Shown here: piece by piece, positions 1 to 6,026 of the stretch
Position numbering within the stretch: position 1 is the first letter of the stretch
Layout of the letters: each line of letters opens with the position of its first letter
Source of the DNA: an uncultured Bacilli bacterium
GTDB taxonomy: Bacteria; Bacillota_I; Bacilli_A; RF39; UBA660
Reading direction: 5' to 3'
Assembly (NCBI GenBank): GCA_944358275.1
Contig: CALVQZ010000072.1
Span: 1 to 7,185, forward strand
DNA length: 7,185 nt
Made by a program: the position numbers and the translations under genes
The notes under the pieces: generated by a model
Told to the model about the DNA's origin: nothing
Databases searched by the model: none
What the model saw: the letters and a program-made list of their open reading frames with translations, nothing else

Positions 1-68
1 GATAAAAACCTCTTTTATTTTGAAATAATATGTGATATAGTAATAGACTAAAAAAAGTAGGGGATAAT

Positions 69-1016
69 ATGATTGAAAAGCAAAAACAAATAAACTTTGA
101 AGATAATTTATATAGTGCTTCATCAATTTGTAAAGGAAGATTCTGTTATAGTAGTGAATTTTCTAGAATATATTCATTTGCTACCGAGAATGTTGCAGGA
201 TATATAGATTATTTTGACTTTGATAATAAAAGTTTATTAACTGTAGGTTCTTCTGGTGATCAAGTATTAAATGCTTTTTATAACGGAGCAAGAGATATAA
301 CTTTGTTTGACATAAATGAATATGCTAAATATTATGTATACTTAAAAATAGCTGCAATATTATCACTATCATATCAAGAATTTATATTATTTTTCTTTAA
401 ACATGATATTAGTTCTTTTAAAGAAAATGAACATATGTTTTCTAAAGAAATCTTTAATAAAATAAAAGATAATCTTAGACTTTTTGATTATGAATCTTAT
501 TTGTTTTTTGATGAATTAATTTCTTTATATAAATGAAAAAAGATAAGAAGTAGATTATTTGATGATGATGAGGATAGAAAAATCGTTATTAAGGGTATCA
601 ATAAATATTTACATGATGAAAAATCATATAATAAATTAAAATCTGTAATAAGAAAGATACATTTTAAATATGTATATGGTAATATTTTTGAAGATGACAT
701 CGATGGTAAATTTGATAATATATTCTTATCTAATTTGTGTTCTGTAACTAGTTTACAAAATTTAAAAGTATTGCTACAAAAATTAGACAAAAACAATCTA
801 AATAGTAAAGGTAGTGTTCTATTTGGATATTTATGGAATACATCATTTGATAGTGAAACCTATAAAGATTATTGGAAAGATATATATAAAATGCCAATTG
901 TGAAAGGAATCTTTAAAGATTATATTAGTCAACACTACGATATCGTAGGTCCTAGAGATATCTTATTTGAAGATGATTCCAAAAGTGATTTAATTTTGGT
1001 ATACAGAAAAAAATAA
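69..1016 (+). pseudogene. DUF3419/BtaA-like SAM-binding protein, interrupted by one in-frame TGA
   Basis: A single reading frame runs from the ATG at 69 to the TAA at 1014-1016 (315 codons) and is broken only by TGA at 534-536 (codon 156). A ribosome-binding site AGGGG (59-63) lies 5 bases before the ATG. Residues 57-70 (LTVGSSGDQVLNAF) form a glycine-rich SAM-binding loop and FDIN (80-83) supplies the usual acidic residue after the second strand. The following YLKIAAILSLSYQEF resembles the DUF3419 family, which includes BtaA, the enzyme that transfers 3-amino-3-carboxypropyl from SAM to diacylglycerol. The part after the TGA also looks like protein (FDNIFLSN at 215-222, KGSVLFGYLWNT, a C-terminal SDLILVYRKK strand) and stays open for 159 codons, unlikely by chance at this composition. 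I infer a full-length gene with a recent nonsense change, a base error, or readthrough. If TGA is a true stop, the product is a 155-residue truncated domain. The substrate is unknown and the family call is from memory of motifs. Confidence 0.62.
534..536 (+). other. In-frame TGA inside the DUF3419-like gene
   Basis: The codon lies between LYK and KKIRSRLFDDD, and the frame is the same on both sides, so this is a substitution-type break and not a frameshift. The two halves each look like parts of one family protein. There is no obvious stem-loop just downstream of the kind needed for selenocysteine insertion. The sequence after the stop is A-rich (aaaaaagataagaag). Confidence 0.85.
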
Positions 1017-1061
1017 TTATTATTTTAAATATAAGTTTAGCAATAGAAATTAAGAAAATTG

Positions 1062-1090
1062 TTGAAATATGTGAGATTTAGTGGTATAAT
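1062..1090 (+). promoter_or_regulatory. Sigma-A promoter of rpsU-yqeY, extended -10
   Basis: The -35 element is TTGAAA (1062-1067) and the -10 is a perfect TATAAT (1085-1090), with a 17-base spacer. TG at 1082-1083, one base before the -10, makes it an extended -10. Transcription would start near 1097, giving a leader of about 27 bases before the rpsU ATG. This is the best promoter in the window and suits a highly expressed ribosomal protein gene. Confidence 0.9.
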
Positions 1091-1107
1091 TCAGTTGAAT
1101 TTAAATT

Positions 1108-1117
1108 GGAGGGAGGG
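1108..1117 (+). promoter_or_regulatory. Ribosome-binding site that fixes the rpsU start
   Basis: GGAGGGAGGG lies 6 bases before the ATG at 1124. A longer frame opens at TTG 1106, but that start would translate the Shine-Dalgarno sequence itself, so ATG 1124 is the real start. Confidence 0.9.
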
Positions 1118-1123
1118 ATAAAA

Positions 1124-1321
1124 ATGACTAGAACTGTAGTAAAAGGTAGCTTTGAGAATTCTCTAAAGAGATTTAAGCAACAAGTAGCAAAGAGCGGAAC
1201 TCTCTCTGAAAAGAAAAAAAGGGAACATTTCAGTAAACCTGGTGTTCTAAGAAGAGAAGCTAAGAAAAATGCTATTATAAATAGTAGAAAACAAAATAGA
1301 AAAAATAGAAATTATGACTAG
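1124..1321 (+). CDS. rpsU: 30S ribosomal protein S21
   Basis: The product is a 65-residue, strongly basic protein of the bS21 family, a late-assembling small-subunit protein near the mRNA exit and anti-Shine-Dalgarno region of 16S rRNA. The family pattern is clear: TVVKGSFENSLKRFK (4-18), then SGTLSEKKKREHFSKPGVLRR (24-44), then a lysine/arginine/asparagine-rich tail. Length is close to the usual 55-70 residues. The ATG at 1124 is chosen because the upstream TTG (1106) would place the Shine-Dalgarno site inside the gene. It is the first gene of a two-gene unit driven by the promoter at 1062-1090. Its stop codon TAG (1319-1321) overlaps the yqeY ribosome-binding site, so the two are probably translationally coupled. 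rpsU-yqeY adjacency is standard in Bacillota. Confidence 0.96.
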   Translation: MTRTVVKGSFENSLKRFKQQVAKSGTLSEKKKREHFSKPGVLRREAKKNAIINSRKQNRKNRNYD

Positions 1322-1334
1322 GAGTGATATCTTG
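1320..1334 (+). promoter_or_regulatory. Ribosome-binding site and TTG start of yqeY
   Basis: AGGAG (1320-1324) overlaps the rpsU stop and lies 7 bases before TTG 1332. The in-frame ATG at 1314 sits upstream of this site with no site of its own, and homologs begin near LLERI/LERL. TTG 1332 is therefore the preferred start. Confidence 0.75.
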
Positions 1335-1772
1335 CTAGAAAGAATAACAAATGACATAAAAGATGCAATGAAGAATAAAGATACTTTAAAACTTTCTACA
1401 TTAAGAATGCTAAAAGGTGCAATTGATTTAGAAAGAATAAATAAAAAACTAGATAAAGTATCTGATGAAGACATTGTTGTAATAATTGGAAAACAAATTA
1501 AAACTAGAAAAGAATCTATTGCTGAATTTGAAAAAGGTAGTAGACAAGACTTAATAGATAAGACAAACGATGAAATAAATATTTTAAGCACATATATGCC
1601 TGAGATGTTAAAAGAAGAAGAAATCGAATCTATAGTTTGTGATGCTATAAAAGAAGTTAATGCTACATCTATAAAAGATATGGGCAGTGTTATGAAAGTG
1701 CTATCACCTAAAGTAAAAGGCAAAGCAGATATGTCGTTAGTAAGTACAATTATTAAGAATAAATTAAATTAG
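1332..1772 (+). CDS. yqeY: GatB/YqeY domain-containing protein
   Basis: The product has 146 residues, matching the usual length of about 148. YqeY is a small protein related to the tail domain of the amidotransferase subunit GatB and is thought to bind tRNA or otherwise assist translation; its exact role is not settled. Family signatures are present: LERITNDIKDAMKNKD at the start, LSTLRMLKGAI (21-31), QIKTRKESIAEFEK (55-68), YMPEML (88-93) and DMGSVMKVLSPKVKGKAD (116-133). I place the start at TTG 1332 and not ATG 1314 because of the AGGAG at 1320-1324 and the alignment of the N-terminus with the family. It is cotranscribed with rpsU, and its stop codon is part of the stem of the terminator that follows. 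Confidence 0.95.
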   Translation: MLERITNDIKDAMKNKDTLKLSTLRMLKGAIDLERINKKLDKVSDEDIVVIIGKQIKTRKESIAEFEKGSRQDLIDKTNDEINILSTYMPEMLKEEEIESIVCDAIKEVNATSIKDMGSVMKVLSPKVKGKADMSLVSTIIKNKLN

Positions 1773-1794
1773 ACTTCTATGTAAGTCTTTTTTT
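1771..1794 (+). terminator. Intrinsic terminator after yqeY
   Basis: The arms AGACTT (1771-1776) and AAGTCT (1783-1788) form a 6-bp stem with a 6-base loop, followed directly by T residues through 1794. The stem has only two G-C pairs, so termination may be partial. It begins inside the yqeY stop codon and lies 26 bases before the next gene. Confidence 0.65.
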
Positions 1795-1820
1795 CATATA
1801 TTTTAATAGGTGATATTATT

Positions 1821-2054
1821 GTGATTTTAAATAAACTAAGAGATTATATTGATCCAAACGATTTAGAAATACATATATATAAAAATGGTATTTATATAGT
1901 TAATTACACTTTAATATCTAGTTTTGATGATCAAAAAATTAACATAGATGCAAGCGATAAAAAAATATCTATAATAGGTAAAAAATTAGTTATATCTAAA
2001 CTTAAGAAAGATGAACTTTTTATATCTGGCGATATATATGAAGTTAAATTATAA
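1821..2054 (+). CDS. yqfC: YabP/YqfC-family sporulation protein
   Basis: The product has 77 residues and starts with GTG after AGGTGAT (1808-1814), 6 bases upstream. It belongs to the YabP/YqfC family: a short all-beta protein with the pattern LEIHIYKNGIYIVNY, a variable turn, then ISIIGKKLVISKLKKDELFISGDIYEV. The LVI followed by ...DELFISG-I-EV ending is the family hallmark. In B. subtilis yqfC is expressed in the mother cell during sporulation and is next to yqfD, as here. It is somewhat shorter than B. subtilis YqfC (about 90 residues) at the N-terminus. The gap to yqfD is only 2 bases. There are no membrane segments. Its biochemical function is unknown; the name rests on the fold pattern and context. 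Confidence 0.85.
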   Translation: MILNKLRDYIDPNDLEIHIYKNGIYIVNYTLISSFDDQKINIDASDKKISIIGKKLVISKLKKDELFISGDIYEVKL

Positions 2055-2056
2055 AT

Positions 2057-3235
2057 ATGGAAAATAGATTTTTAAATAAACTCGATAATATTATAGTACT
2101 CAGTGTAAAAAGTAAAAACATTGATAGATTTTTAACTAATTTATATAAATTAAATATAGATATTTTTAAAGTAGATGTATTATCGTATAAAGAGGTTATA
2201 GTTGAAATATATGAAAAAGATTATAATAGAGTAAAAAAATTAAGTATTTTAAATAAAATAGATATAATAGGTTTTAAAGGTATGAAAAAAAATAAAAACA
2301 AGTTAAAGTATAATAAAACACTTATTTTTTCTATCATTATTGGACTATTTGTCTTACTTTTTCTAACAAACATAATTTTTAGTATTGAAATAAAACATAC
2401 AAGTAGTGAAATTAGAGAATTTATAAAAGAAGAACTTAATAAAAATGGTATTAAAAGATTACAATTTAGAAAAAGTTTTAAAGAATTAGAGAAAATAAAA
2501 AATAATATTTTAGACAATAATAAAGATAAACTAGAATGGTTAGAAATAGATAGAGTTGGTACTAAATACATTATTAAGTTAGAAGAAAGAAAGATAAAAA
2601 ATTATAATATAGATTATAAATATCAAGATATAATTTCTAATTATGATGCAGTTATTAAAAAAATAGTTGCAAAAAGTGGTGTTAAAGTAAAAGAAGTTAA
2701 TGAATATGTAAATAAAGGAGATACTATAATAAGTGGAAGTATATATTTAAATGAAGAATTAAAAGAAATTGTAAAAGCAACAGGGGAAGTTTATGGAGAA
2801 GTGTGGTATAAATTAAGCGTAGAGTATCCAATTATAAATGATTTTAAAGAAGAAACAGGTAATAAAAAAAGTGTTTATTCTATCAATTTTTTTAATAAAA
2901 GTTTAATACTTTTTAACAAAAATACTTATAAAAATAGTTATATAAAAAAAGATATAATTTTAAAAAATAATATTCTTCCAATAAGCTTATCAAAAGATAC
3001 AATATATGAACAAAATGTGATAAGTGGAATATATACAGAAGCAGAAGCATTACTTAATGTAAGAGATTATGCTAATGAAAAAATGAAGAGTATGTTAGAT
3101 GATGGTGAGTACATAATTAGTGACAAAGTATTGAAATATAGTGTAAATAGTAATACAATATATATGGATGTTTTTTATAAAATATATAGAAATATAACAG
3201 GTACTAAAGAAATAAATATAGAAGGAAGTGAATAG
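2057..3235 (+). CDS. yqfD: Sporulation protein YqfD
   Basis: The product has 392 residues, the normal family length. A soluble N-terminal part (1-85) includes the RFLTNLYKLNIDIFKVD stretch. One membrane span follows (about 88-109, LIFSIIIGLFVLLFLTNIIF), then a large C-terminal region likely outside the cytoplasm. Conserved family features include WLEIDRVGTKYIIKLEER (161-178), NYDAVIKKIVAKSG (195-208), VNKGDTIISG (218-227) and ATGEVYGEVWY (241-251). In B. subtilis the gene is under mother-cell control and is needed for efficient sporulation; its mechanism is not known. It follows yqfC after 2 bases, with no strong ribosome-binding site of its own, which suggests translational coupling. B. subtilis has phoH and yqfF downstream of yqfD; here a VanZ-family gene follows instead. 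Confidence 0.92.
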   Translation: MENRFLNKLDNIIVLSVKSKNIDRFLTNLYKLNIDIFKVDVLSYKEVIVEIYEKDYNRVKKLSILNKIDIIGFKGMKKNKNKLKYNKTLIFSIIIGLFVLLFLTNIIFSIEIKHTSSEIREFIKEELNKNGIKRLQFRKSFKELEKIKNNILDNNKDKLEWLEIDRVGTKYIIKLEERKIKNYNIDYKYQDIISNYDAVIKKIVAKSGVKVKEVNEYVNKGDTIISGSIYLNEELKEIVKATGEVYGEVWYKLSVEYPIINDFKEETGNKKSVYSINFFNKSLILFNKNTYKNSYIKKDIILKNNILPISLSKDTIYEQNVISGIYTEAEALLNVRDYANEKMKSMLDDGEYIISDKVLKYSVNSNTIYMDVFYKIYRNITGTKEINIEGSE

Positions 3236-3239
3236 CATG
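3223..3239 (+). promoter_or_regulatory. Ribosome-binding site fixing the VanZ-family start
   Basis: AGGAAG (3223-3228) lies 8 bases before ATG 3237. The longer frame opens at GTG 3228, inside this site, so ATG 3237 is the better start. It lies 1 base after the yqfD stop codon. Confidence 0.75.
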
Positions 3240-3860
3240 ATAAAAGATATGATTATTGAAATATTTGGTGGGGCATGGCCTATGATAATCATATTTACTG
3301 TTATGCTATCTTCTATTAGAATTGCATATTTAATTATAAAAAAAAGAAAATTTATTTTGTATAAAGAATTATCATATTTACTATTTGTAATATACTTATT
3401 AAGTCTATTTTATATAGTAACTTTTCAAGATGATAACTATGGAACATTTAACATAATACCATTTAAAGAAATATTTAGATACGAAATAACATCTAAACTA
3501 TTTGTAAAAAATATTATAGGAAACATTCTCTTATTTATGCCTTTTGGTCTTTTTGTAACTGCATACTTAGATATAAGAAATGTAACACCTGCTGTTATAT
3601 TAACACTTATTTCATCAATATCTATTGAAATTGTTCAAAAAATTATTGGAAGAGTATTCGATATTGATGATATAATATTAAATGTATTAGGTGGCTTTAT
3701 AGGAGCAATAATCTATATCATACTAGATAGTATTAGAGACAGGCTTCCTAAAGTACTTAATAAAGATTGGTTTATGAATTTAGTAATTATTTTAATACTA
3801 TTAGGTTTAATAATATATTTTACAAATTTTGCTGAATATATAAATGAGATGGTGAGATAA
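3237..3860 (+). CDS. VanZ-family membrane protein
   Basis: The product is an integral membrane protein of 207 residues with about six predicted spans (near 14-34, 46-63, 90-110, 117-135, 148-163 and 180-197). VanZ-family motifs occur in order: FNIIPFKEIF (71-80), IGNILLFMPFGLF (94-106), SIEIVQ (129-134) and FDIDDIILNVLGGFIGA (141-157). VanZ itself gives low-level teicoplanin resistance by an unresolved mechanism. Most family members in Bacillota are not resistance genes, so no resistance should be assumed. The gene is in the operon: the start lies 1 base after yqfD, and its TAA shares an A with the ATG of ybeY. It occupies the position of phoH-yqfF in the B. subtilis cluster and is close to dgkA, another membrane-lipid gene, which weakly hints at an envelope role. 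Confidence 0.9.
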   Translation: MIKDMIIEIFGGAWPMIIIFTVMLSSIRIAYLIIKKRKFILYKELSYLLFVIYLLSLFYIVTFQDDNYGTFNIIPFKEIFRYEITSKLFVKNIIGNILLFMPFGLFVTAYLDIRNVTPAVILTLISSISIEIVQKIIGRVFDIDDIILNVLGGFIGAIIYIILDSIRDRLPKVLNKDWFMNLVIILILLGLIIYFTNFAEYINEMVR

Positions 3861-4306
3861 TGGGGAGTATTGAGTTTTTTAATGAAACAGATGATAAAGT
3901 AATAGAAGAAAGAGAATTAAAAAAATTATTAAAATATGCACTAAAGTATATGAAATTAAAAGATGTTTCTTTTTCTATTATTTTCGTTGATAATAAAAAG
4001 ATACAAGAATTAAATAAGACATATAGGAATATAGATAGAGTAACAGATGTAATTACATTTCGTCTTGCTGATTATGAAAAAGTTATGTGTGGTAAGATAA
4101 ATGTATTAGGAGATATTTATATTTCAAAAGAAAAAGCAAATGAACAATCACTTGAATATGGACACTCATATTTAAGAGAATTAGCATTTTTAACTATACA
4201 TGGTTTTCTTCATTTGCTTGGTTATGACCACATGAATAAAGAAGATGAAGAAGAAATGTTTAAACTACAGGAGGATATATTAAATGGCTATGGAATCAAA
4301 AGATAA
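3860..4306 (+). CDS. ybeY: Endoribonuclease/rRNA maturation factor YbeY
   Basis: The product has 148 residues. YbeY is a zinc-dependent single-strand endoribonuclease implicated in 16S rRNA 3'-end maturation and ribosome quality control. The zinc site motif HGFLHLLGYDH is complete, with the three histidines at 114, 118 and 124. The conserved NKTYRNIDRVTDVITF stretch (52-67) and LGDIYIS (83-89) are also present. The start ATG overlaps the last base of the VanZ-family stop (TAATG) and has GGTGAG (3851-3856) just upstream. The gene's 3' end overlaps dgkA by 23 bases. ybeY-dgkA-cdd-era is a conserved order in Bacillota, and pairing with era fits a shared role in small-subunit maturation. Confidence 0.96.
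   Translation: MGSIEFFNETDDKVIEERELKKLLKYALKYMKLKDVSFSIIFVDNKKIQELNKTYRNIDRVTDVITFRLADYEKVMCGKINVLGDIYISKEKANEQSLEYGHSYLRELAFLTIHGFLHLLGYDHMNKEDEEEMFKLQEDILNGYGIKR
4269..4286 (+). promoter_or_regulatory. Ribosome-binding site of dgkA inside ybeY
   Basis: A perfect AGGAGG (4269-4274) lies 9 bases before ATG 4284 and sits within the last codons of ybeY. It favours the upstream ATG over the second one at 4290 and over the internal ATG at 4368. Confidence 0.8.
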
Positions 4307-4712
4307 AGCAAAGATACCTTCTTTAAAAGAAGAGTTTGAAAGAAGAAATTTAAACACAAAATCACTTATGAGTGTAATAAAGTATTCATTAAATGGAATA
4401 TATGAATATGCAAAAGAAGGCAAAAGTTTTATTTTGTATTCTTTTTGTGCAATACTTGAAATTATTCTAGGATTTATTTTCAATATAAATGGGTTAGAAT
4501 GGATACTTATAATATGTATGCTTGGTATTATACTTGCTATAGAACTTTTAAATACAGCAGTAGAAAGAGCATGTGATGCGATTACTTTAGAATATAATGA
4601 ATCTATTAAAGTTGCTAAAGATTGTGGTAGTGGAGCAACATTCATTATATTTATAGTAATGCTTATACTGAATATAATAATATTCTATCCAAAGATTATT
4701 GCATTATTTTAG
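4284..4712 (+). CDS. dgkA: Diacylglycerol/undecaprenol kinase family protein
   Basis: The product is a 142-residue membrane protein with three predicted spans (about 48-66, 72-90 and 118-137). The catalytic signature of small prokaryotic lipid kinases is intact: IELLNTAVERACD (86-98) with E87, N90 and E94, followed by KVAKDCGSGA (109-118). In Gram-positive bacteria this family mainly phosphorylates undecaprenol, recycling the lipid carrier for wall synthesis; a diacylglycerol substrate cannot be excluded. The charged N-terminus (about 1-26) precedes the usual family start near SLMSVIKYSLNGI. It is supported by the AGGAGG at 4269-4274 and by the frame overlap with ybeY. The stop TAG overlaps the cdd ribosome-binding site. 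Confidence 0.94.
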   Translation: MAMESKDKAKIPSLKEEFERRNLNTKSLMSVIKYSLNGIYEYAKEGKSFILYSFCAILEIILGFIFNINGLEWILIICMLGIILAIELLNTAVERACDAITLEYNESIKVAKDCGSGATFIIFIVMLILNIIIFYPKIIALF

Positions 4713-4720
4713 GAGGCCTT

Positions 4721-5101
4721 ATGAAAGAAGTATTAACTAATTTATTAAACAATAGTAGAAGTGATTATTTCAATTTTCCAGTAAGTGCAGCAGTAGTATG
4801 TAAAGATAATAAAGTATTTTATGGAGTAAATGTAGAAACATCATCTCCACAAGCTGGAATATGCGCAGAAAGAAATGCATTATATAATGCATTTACTAAC
4901 GGAATAAAACAAGAAGATATAAAAGAAATACACGTAATGAGTAAAAAAGGAGTTACACCATGTTTTATATGTAGACAAGCATTAGTAGATTTTTGTAATA
5001 TGGATGTAAAAGTAATAATATATAATTTAGATGGTATACTAAAAGAAATGAAAATAAGTGATTTATGTGTTAATGCATTTAGTAAAGGAGATTTAAAATG
5101 A
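4721..5101 (+). CDS. cdd: Cytidine deaminase
   Basis: The product has 126 residues, typical of the small homotetrameric cytidine deaminases that convert cytidine and deoxycytidine to uridine and deoxyuridine in pyrimidine salvage. The zinc site is complete: C48-A-E50 within GICAERNAL, where E50 is the proton shuttle, and PCFICRQ with C81 and C84. NVET (37-40) corresponds to the nucleoside-binding NVEN segment, and NFPVSAAV (18-25) to the usual F-VGAA region. AGGAGG (4711-4716) overlaps the dgkA stop and lies 4 bases before the ATG. The stop is TGA (5099-5101), which overlaps the era start as ATGA. It is the only conserved gene in the window to end in TGA. Confidence 0.95.
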   Translation: MKEVLTNLLNNSRSDYFNFPVSAAVVCKDNKVFYGVNVETSSPQAGICAERNALYNAFTNGIKQEDIKEIHVMSKKGVTPCFICRQALVDFCNMDVKVIIYNLDGILKEMKISDLCVNAFSKGDLK

Positions 5102-5982
5102 AATCAGGATTTGTAGGAATTATAGGAAGACCAAATGTAGGAAAATCTACATTATTAAATACAATATTAGGAAGAAAACTTGCAATAATATCTCCTAAAG
5201 CACAAACTACAAGAAATAATATAATGGGAATATATCACGAAGAAGATACTCAAATAGTATTTATAGATACACCAGGAATACATAAACCTAAACATAACTT
5301 AGGTAAAGCACTTAATAATATGGCATATTATTCTATAAATGATGTAGATGTTTTAGTTCTAGTCGTAGATATTTCAGAATCACTTGGAAGAGGAGATAAA
5401 TTTGTAATTGAAAAATTAGAGGGAATAAATAAACCTGTGATTTTAGTATTAAACAAGATAGATAAAGTTTCAAAAGAAACAATATTAAAGAAAATAGATG
5501 AATACAAAGACTTATATGACTTTAAAGAAATCGTACCTATATCAGTTATAAAAAAAGAAGATACAGATATACTTATAAAAGAAATAAAAAAATATCTTAC
5601 AGATGATATTAAATACTATGATGATGATTATGTTACTGATAAAACAGCAGATTTTTTTGTAGCAGAATATGTAAGAGAAAAAATATTAAATTATACAGAC
5701 GATGAAGTACCACATGCAATTACATGTATAACAGAAAATATTAAATATGGAAAAGAAGCAATAGTTATTGATGTACTTATAATAGTAGAAAGAGAAGGAT
5801 TAAAGAAAATTATCGTAGGAAAACAAGGAGAGATGATTAAAAAAATAGGTATAGATGCAAGAAAAGATATAGAAAACTTATTTGGAAAAAAAGTATATTT
5901 AAATCTTTTTGTCAAAACAGTTCCTAAGTGGAGAAGTAAAGAAAAATACTTACTTGAATTTGGTTATAAAAATAATGAATAA
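5098..5982 (+). CDS. era: GTPase Era
   Basis: The product has 294 residues, the normal length. Era binds the 3' end of 16S rRNA and assists late assembly of the 30S subunit. The GTPase domain has G1 GRPNVGKS (10-17), the Era-specific switch I segment AQTTRN (35-40), G3 DTPG (57-60) followed by IHKP, and G4 NKID (119-122). The C-terminal KH domain carries GKQG (241-244) followed by MIKKIGIDARKDIE, and the typical VPKWR segment near the end. The ATG overlaps the cdd stop (ATGA) and is preceded by AAAGGAG (5084-5090) with a 7-base gap. ybeY and era in one operon link two small-subunit maturation factors. Confidence 0.98.
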   Translation: MKSGFVGIIGRPNVGKSTLLNTILGRKLAIISPKAQTTRNNIMGIYHEEDTQIVFIDTPGIHKPKHNLGKALNNMAYYSINDVDVLVLVVDISESLGRGDKFVIEKLEGINKPVILVLNKIDKVSKETILKKIDEYKDLYDFKEIVPISVIKKEDTDILIKEIKKYLTDDIKYYDDDYVTDKTADFFVAEYVREKILNYTDDEVPHAITCITENIKYGKEAIVIDVLIIVEREGLKKIIVGKQGEMIKKIGIDARKDIENLFGKKVYLNLFVKTVPKWRSKEKYLLEFGYKNNE

Positions 5983-5995
5983 AAAATAGAATAAC

Positions 5996-6024
5996 TGTCC
6001 ACTATTATAATAGAAAGGTGGATA
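5996..6024 (+). promoter_or_regulatory. Hairpin covering the yqzL ribosome-binding site
   Basis: TGTCCAC (5996-6002) can pair with GTGGATA (6018-6024) over 7 bp including one G-T pair. The 3' arm contains most of the Shine-Dalgarno sequence of yqzL (AAAGGTGG, 6014-6021). The loop holds a further small palindrome, CTATTATAATAG (6002-6013). No T-run follows, so it is not a terminator. A regulatory role is an inference from base pairing alone. Confidence 0.4.
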
Positions 6025-6026
6025 TT

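Noticed and set aside
9..20. CCTCTTTTATTT at the left edge as the 3' half of an upstream terminator
   Set aside because: The 5' arm would lie outside the window, so it cannot be tested.
20..46. Promoter for the first gene (TTGAAA at 20-25)
   Set aside because: No -10 at 16-18 bases; TATAGT is only 10 bases away, and TAATAG at 15 is a poor match.
497..796. 99-codon minus-strand frame across the TGA break of the first gene
   Set aside because: The + strand frame has family motifs on both sides; the minus product is Leu/Ser/Asn-rich shadow sequence.
735..1016. Separate gene starting at TTG 735
   Set aside because: It is in the same frame as the ATG at 69, the frame is open from 537, and TTG 735 has no ribosome-binding site, so it is the tail of the interrupted gene.
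1007..1026. Terminator at the end of the first gene (AAATAAT/ATTATTT)
   Set aside because: A pure A-T palindrome with essentially no loop is too weak and expected by chance here.
1247..1723. 158-codon open frame on the minus strand opposite rpsU and yqeY
   Set aside because: It mirrors the codon pattern of yqeY, has a low-complexity Ser/Ile/Phe-rich product and no ribosome-binding site; yqeY on the + strand is a clear family member.
1795..1802. CATATATT as a sigma-E -10 for yqfC
   Set aside because: No matching -35 at the right distance, and the transcript would begin at about the ribosome-binding site.
6006..6011. TATAAT before yqzL as an internal promoter
   Set aside because: No -35 element is found about 17 bases upstream, and the motif is part of a local palindrome.
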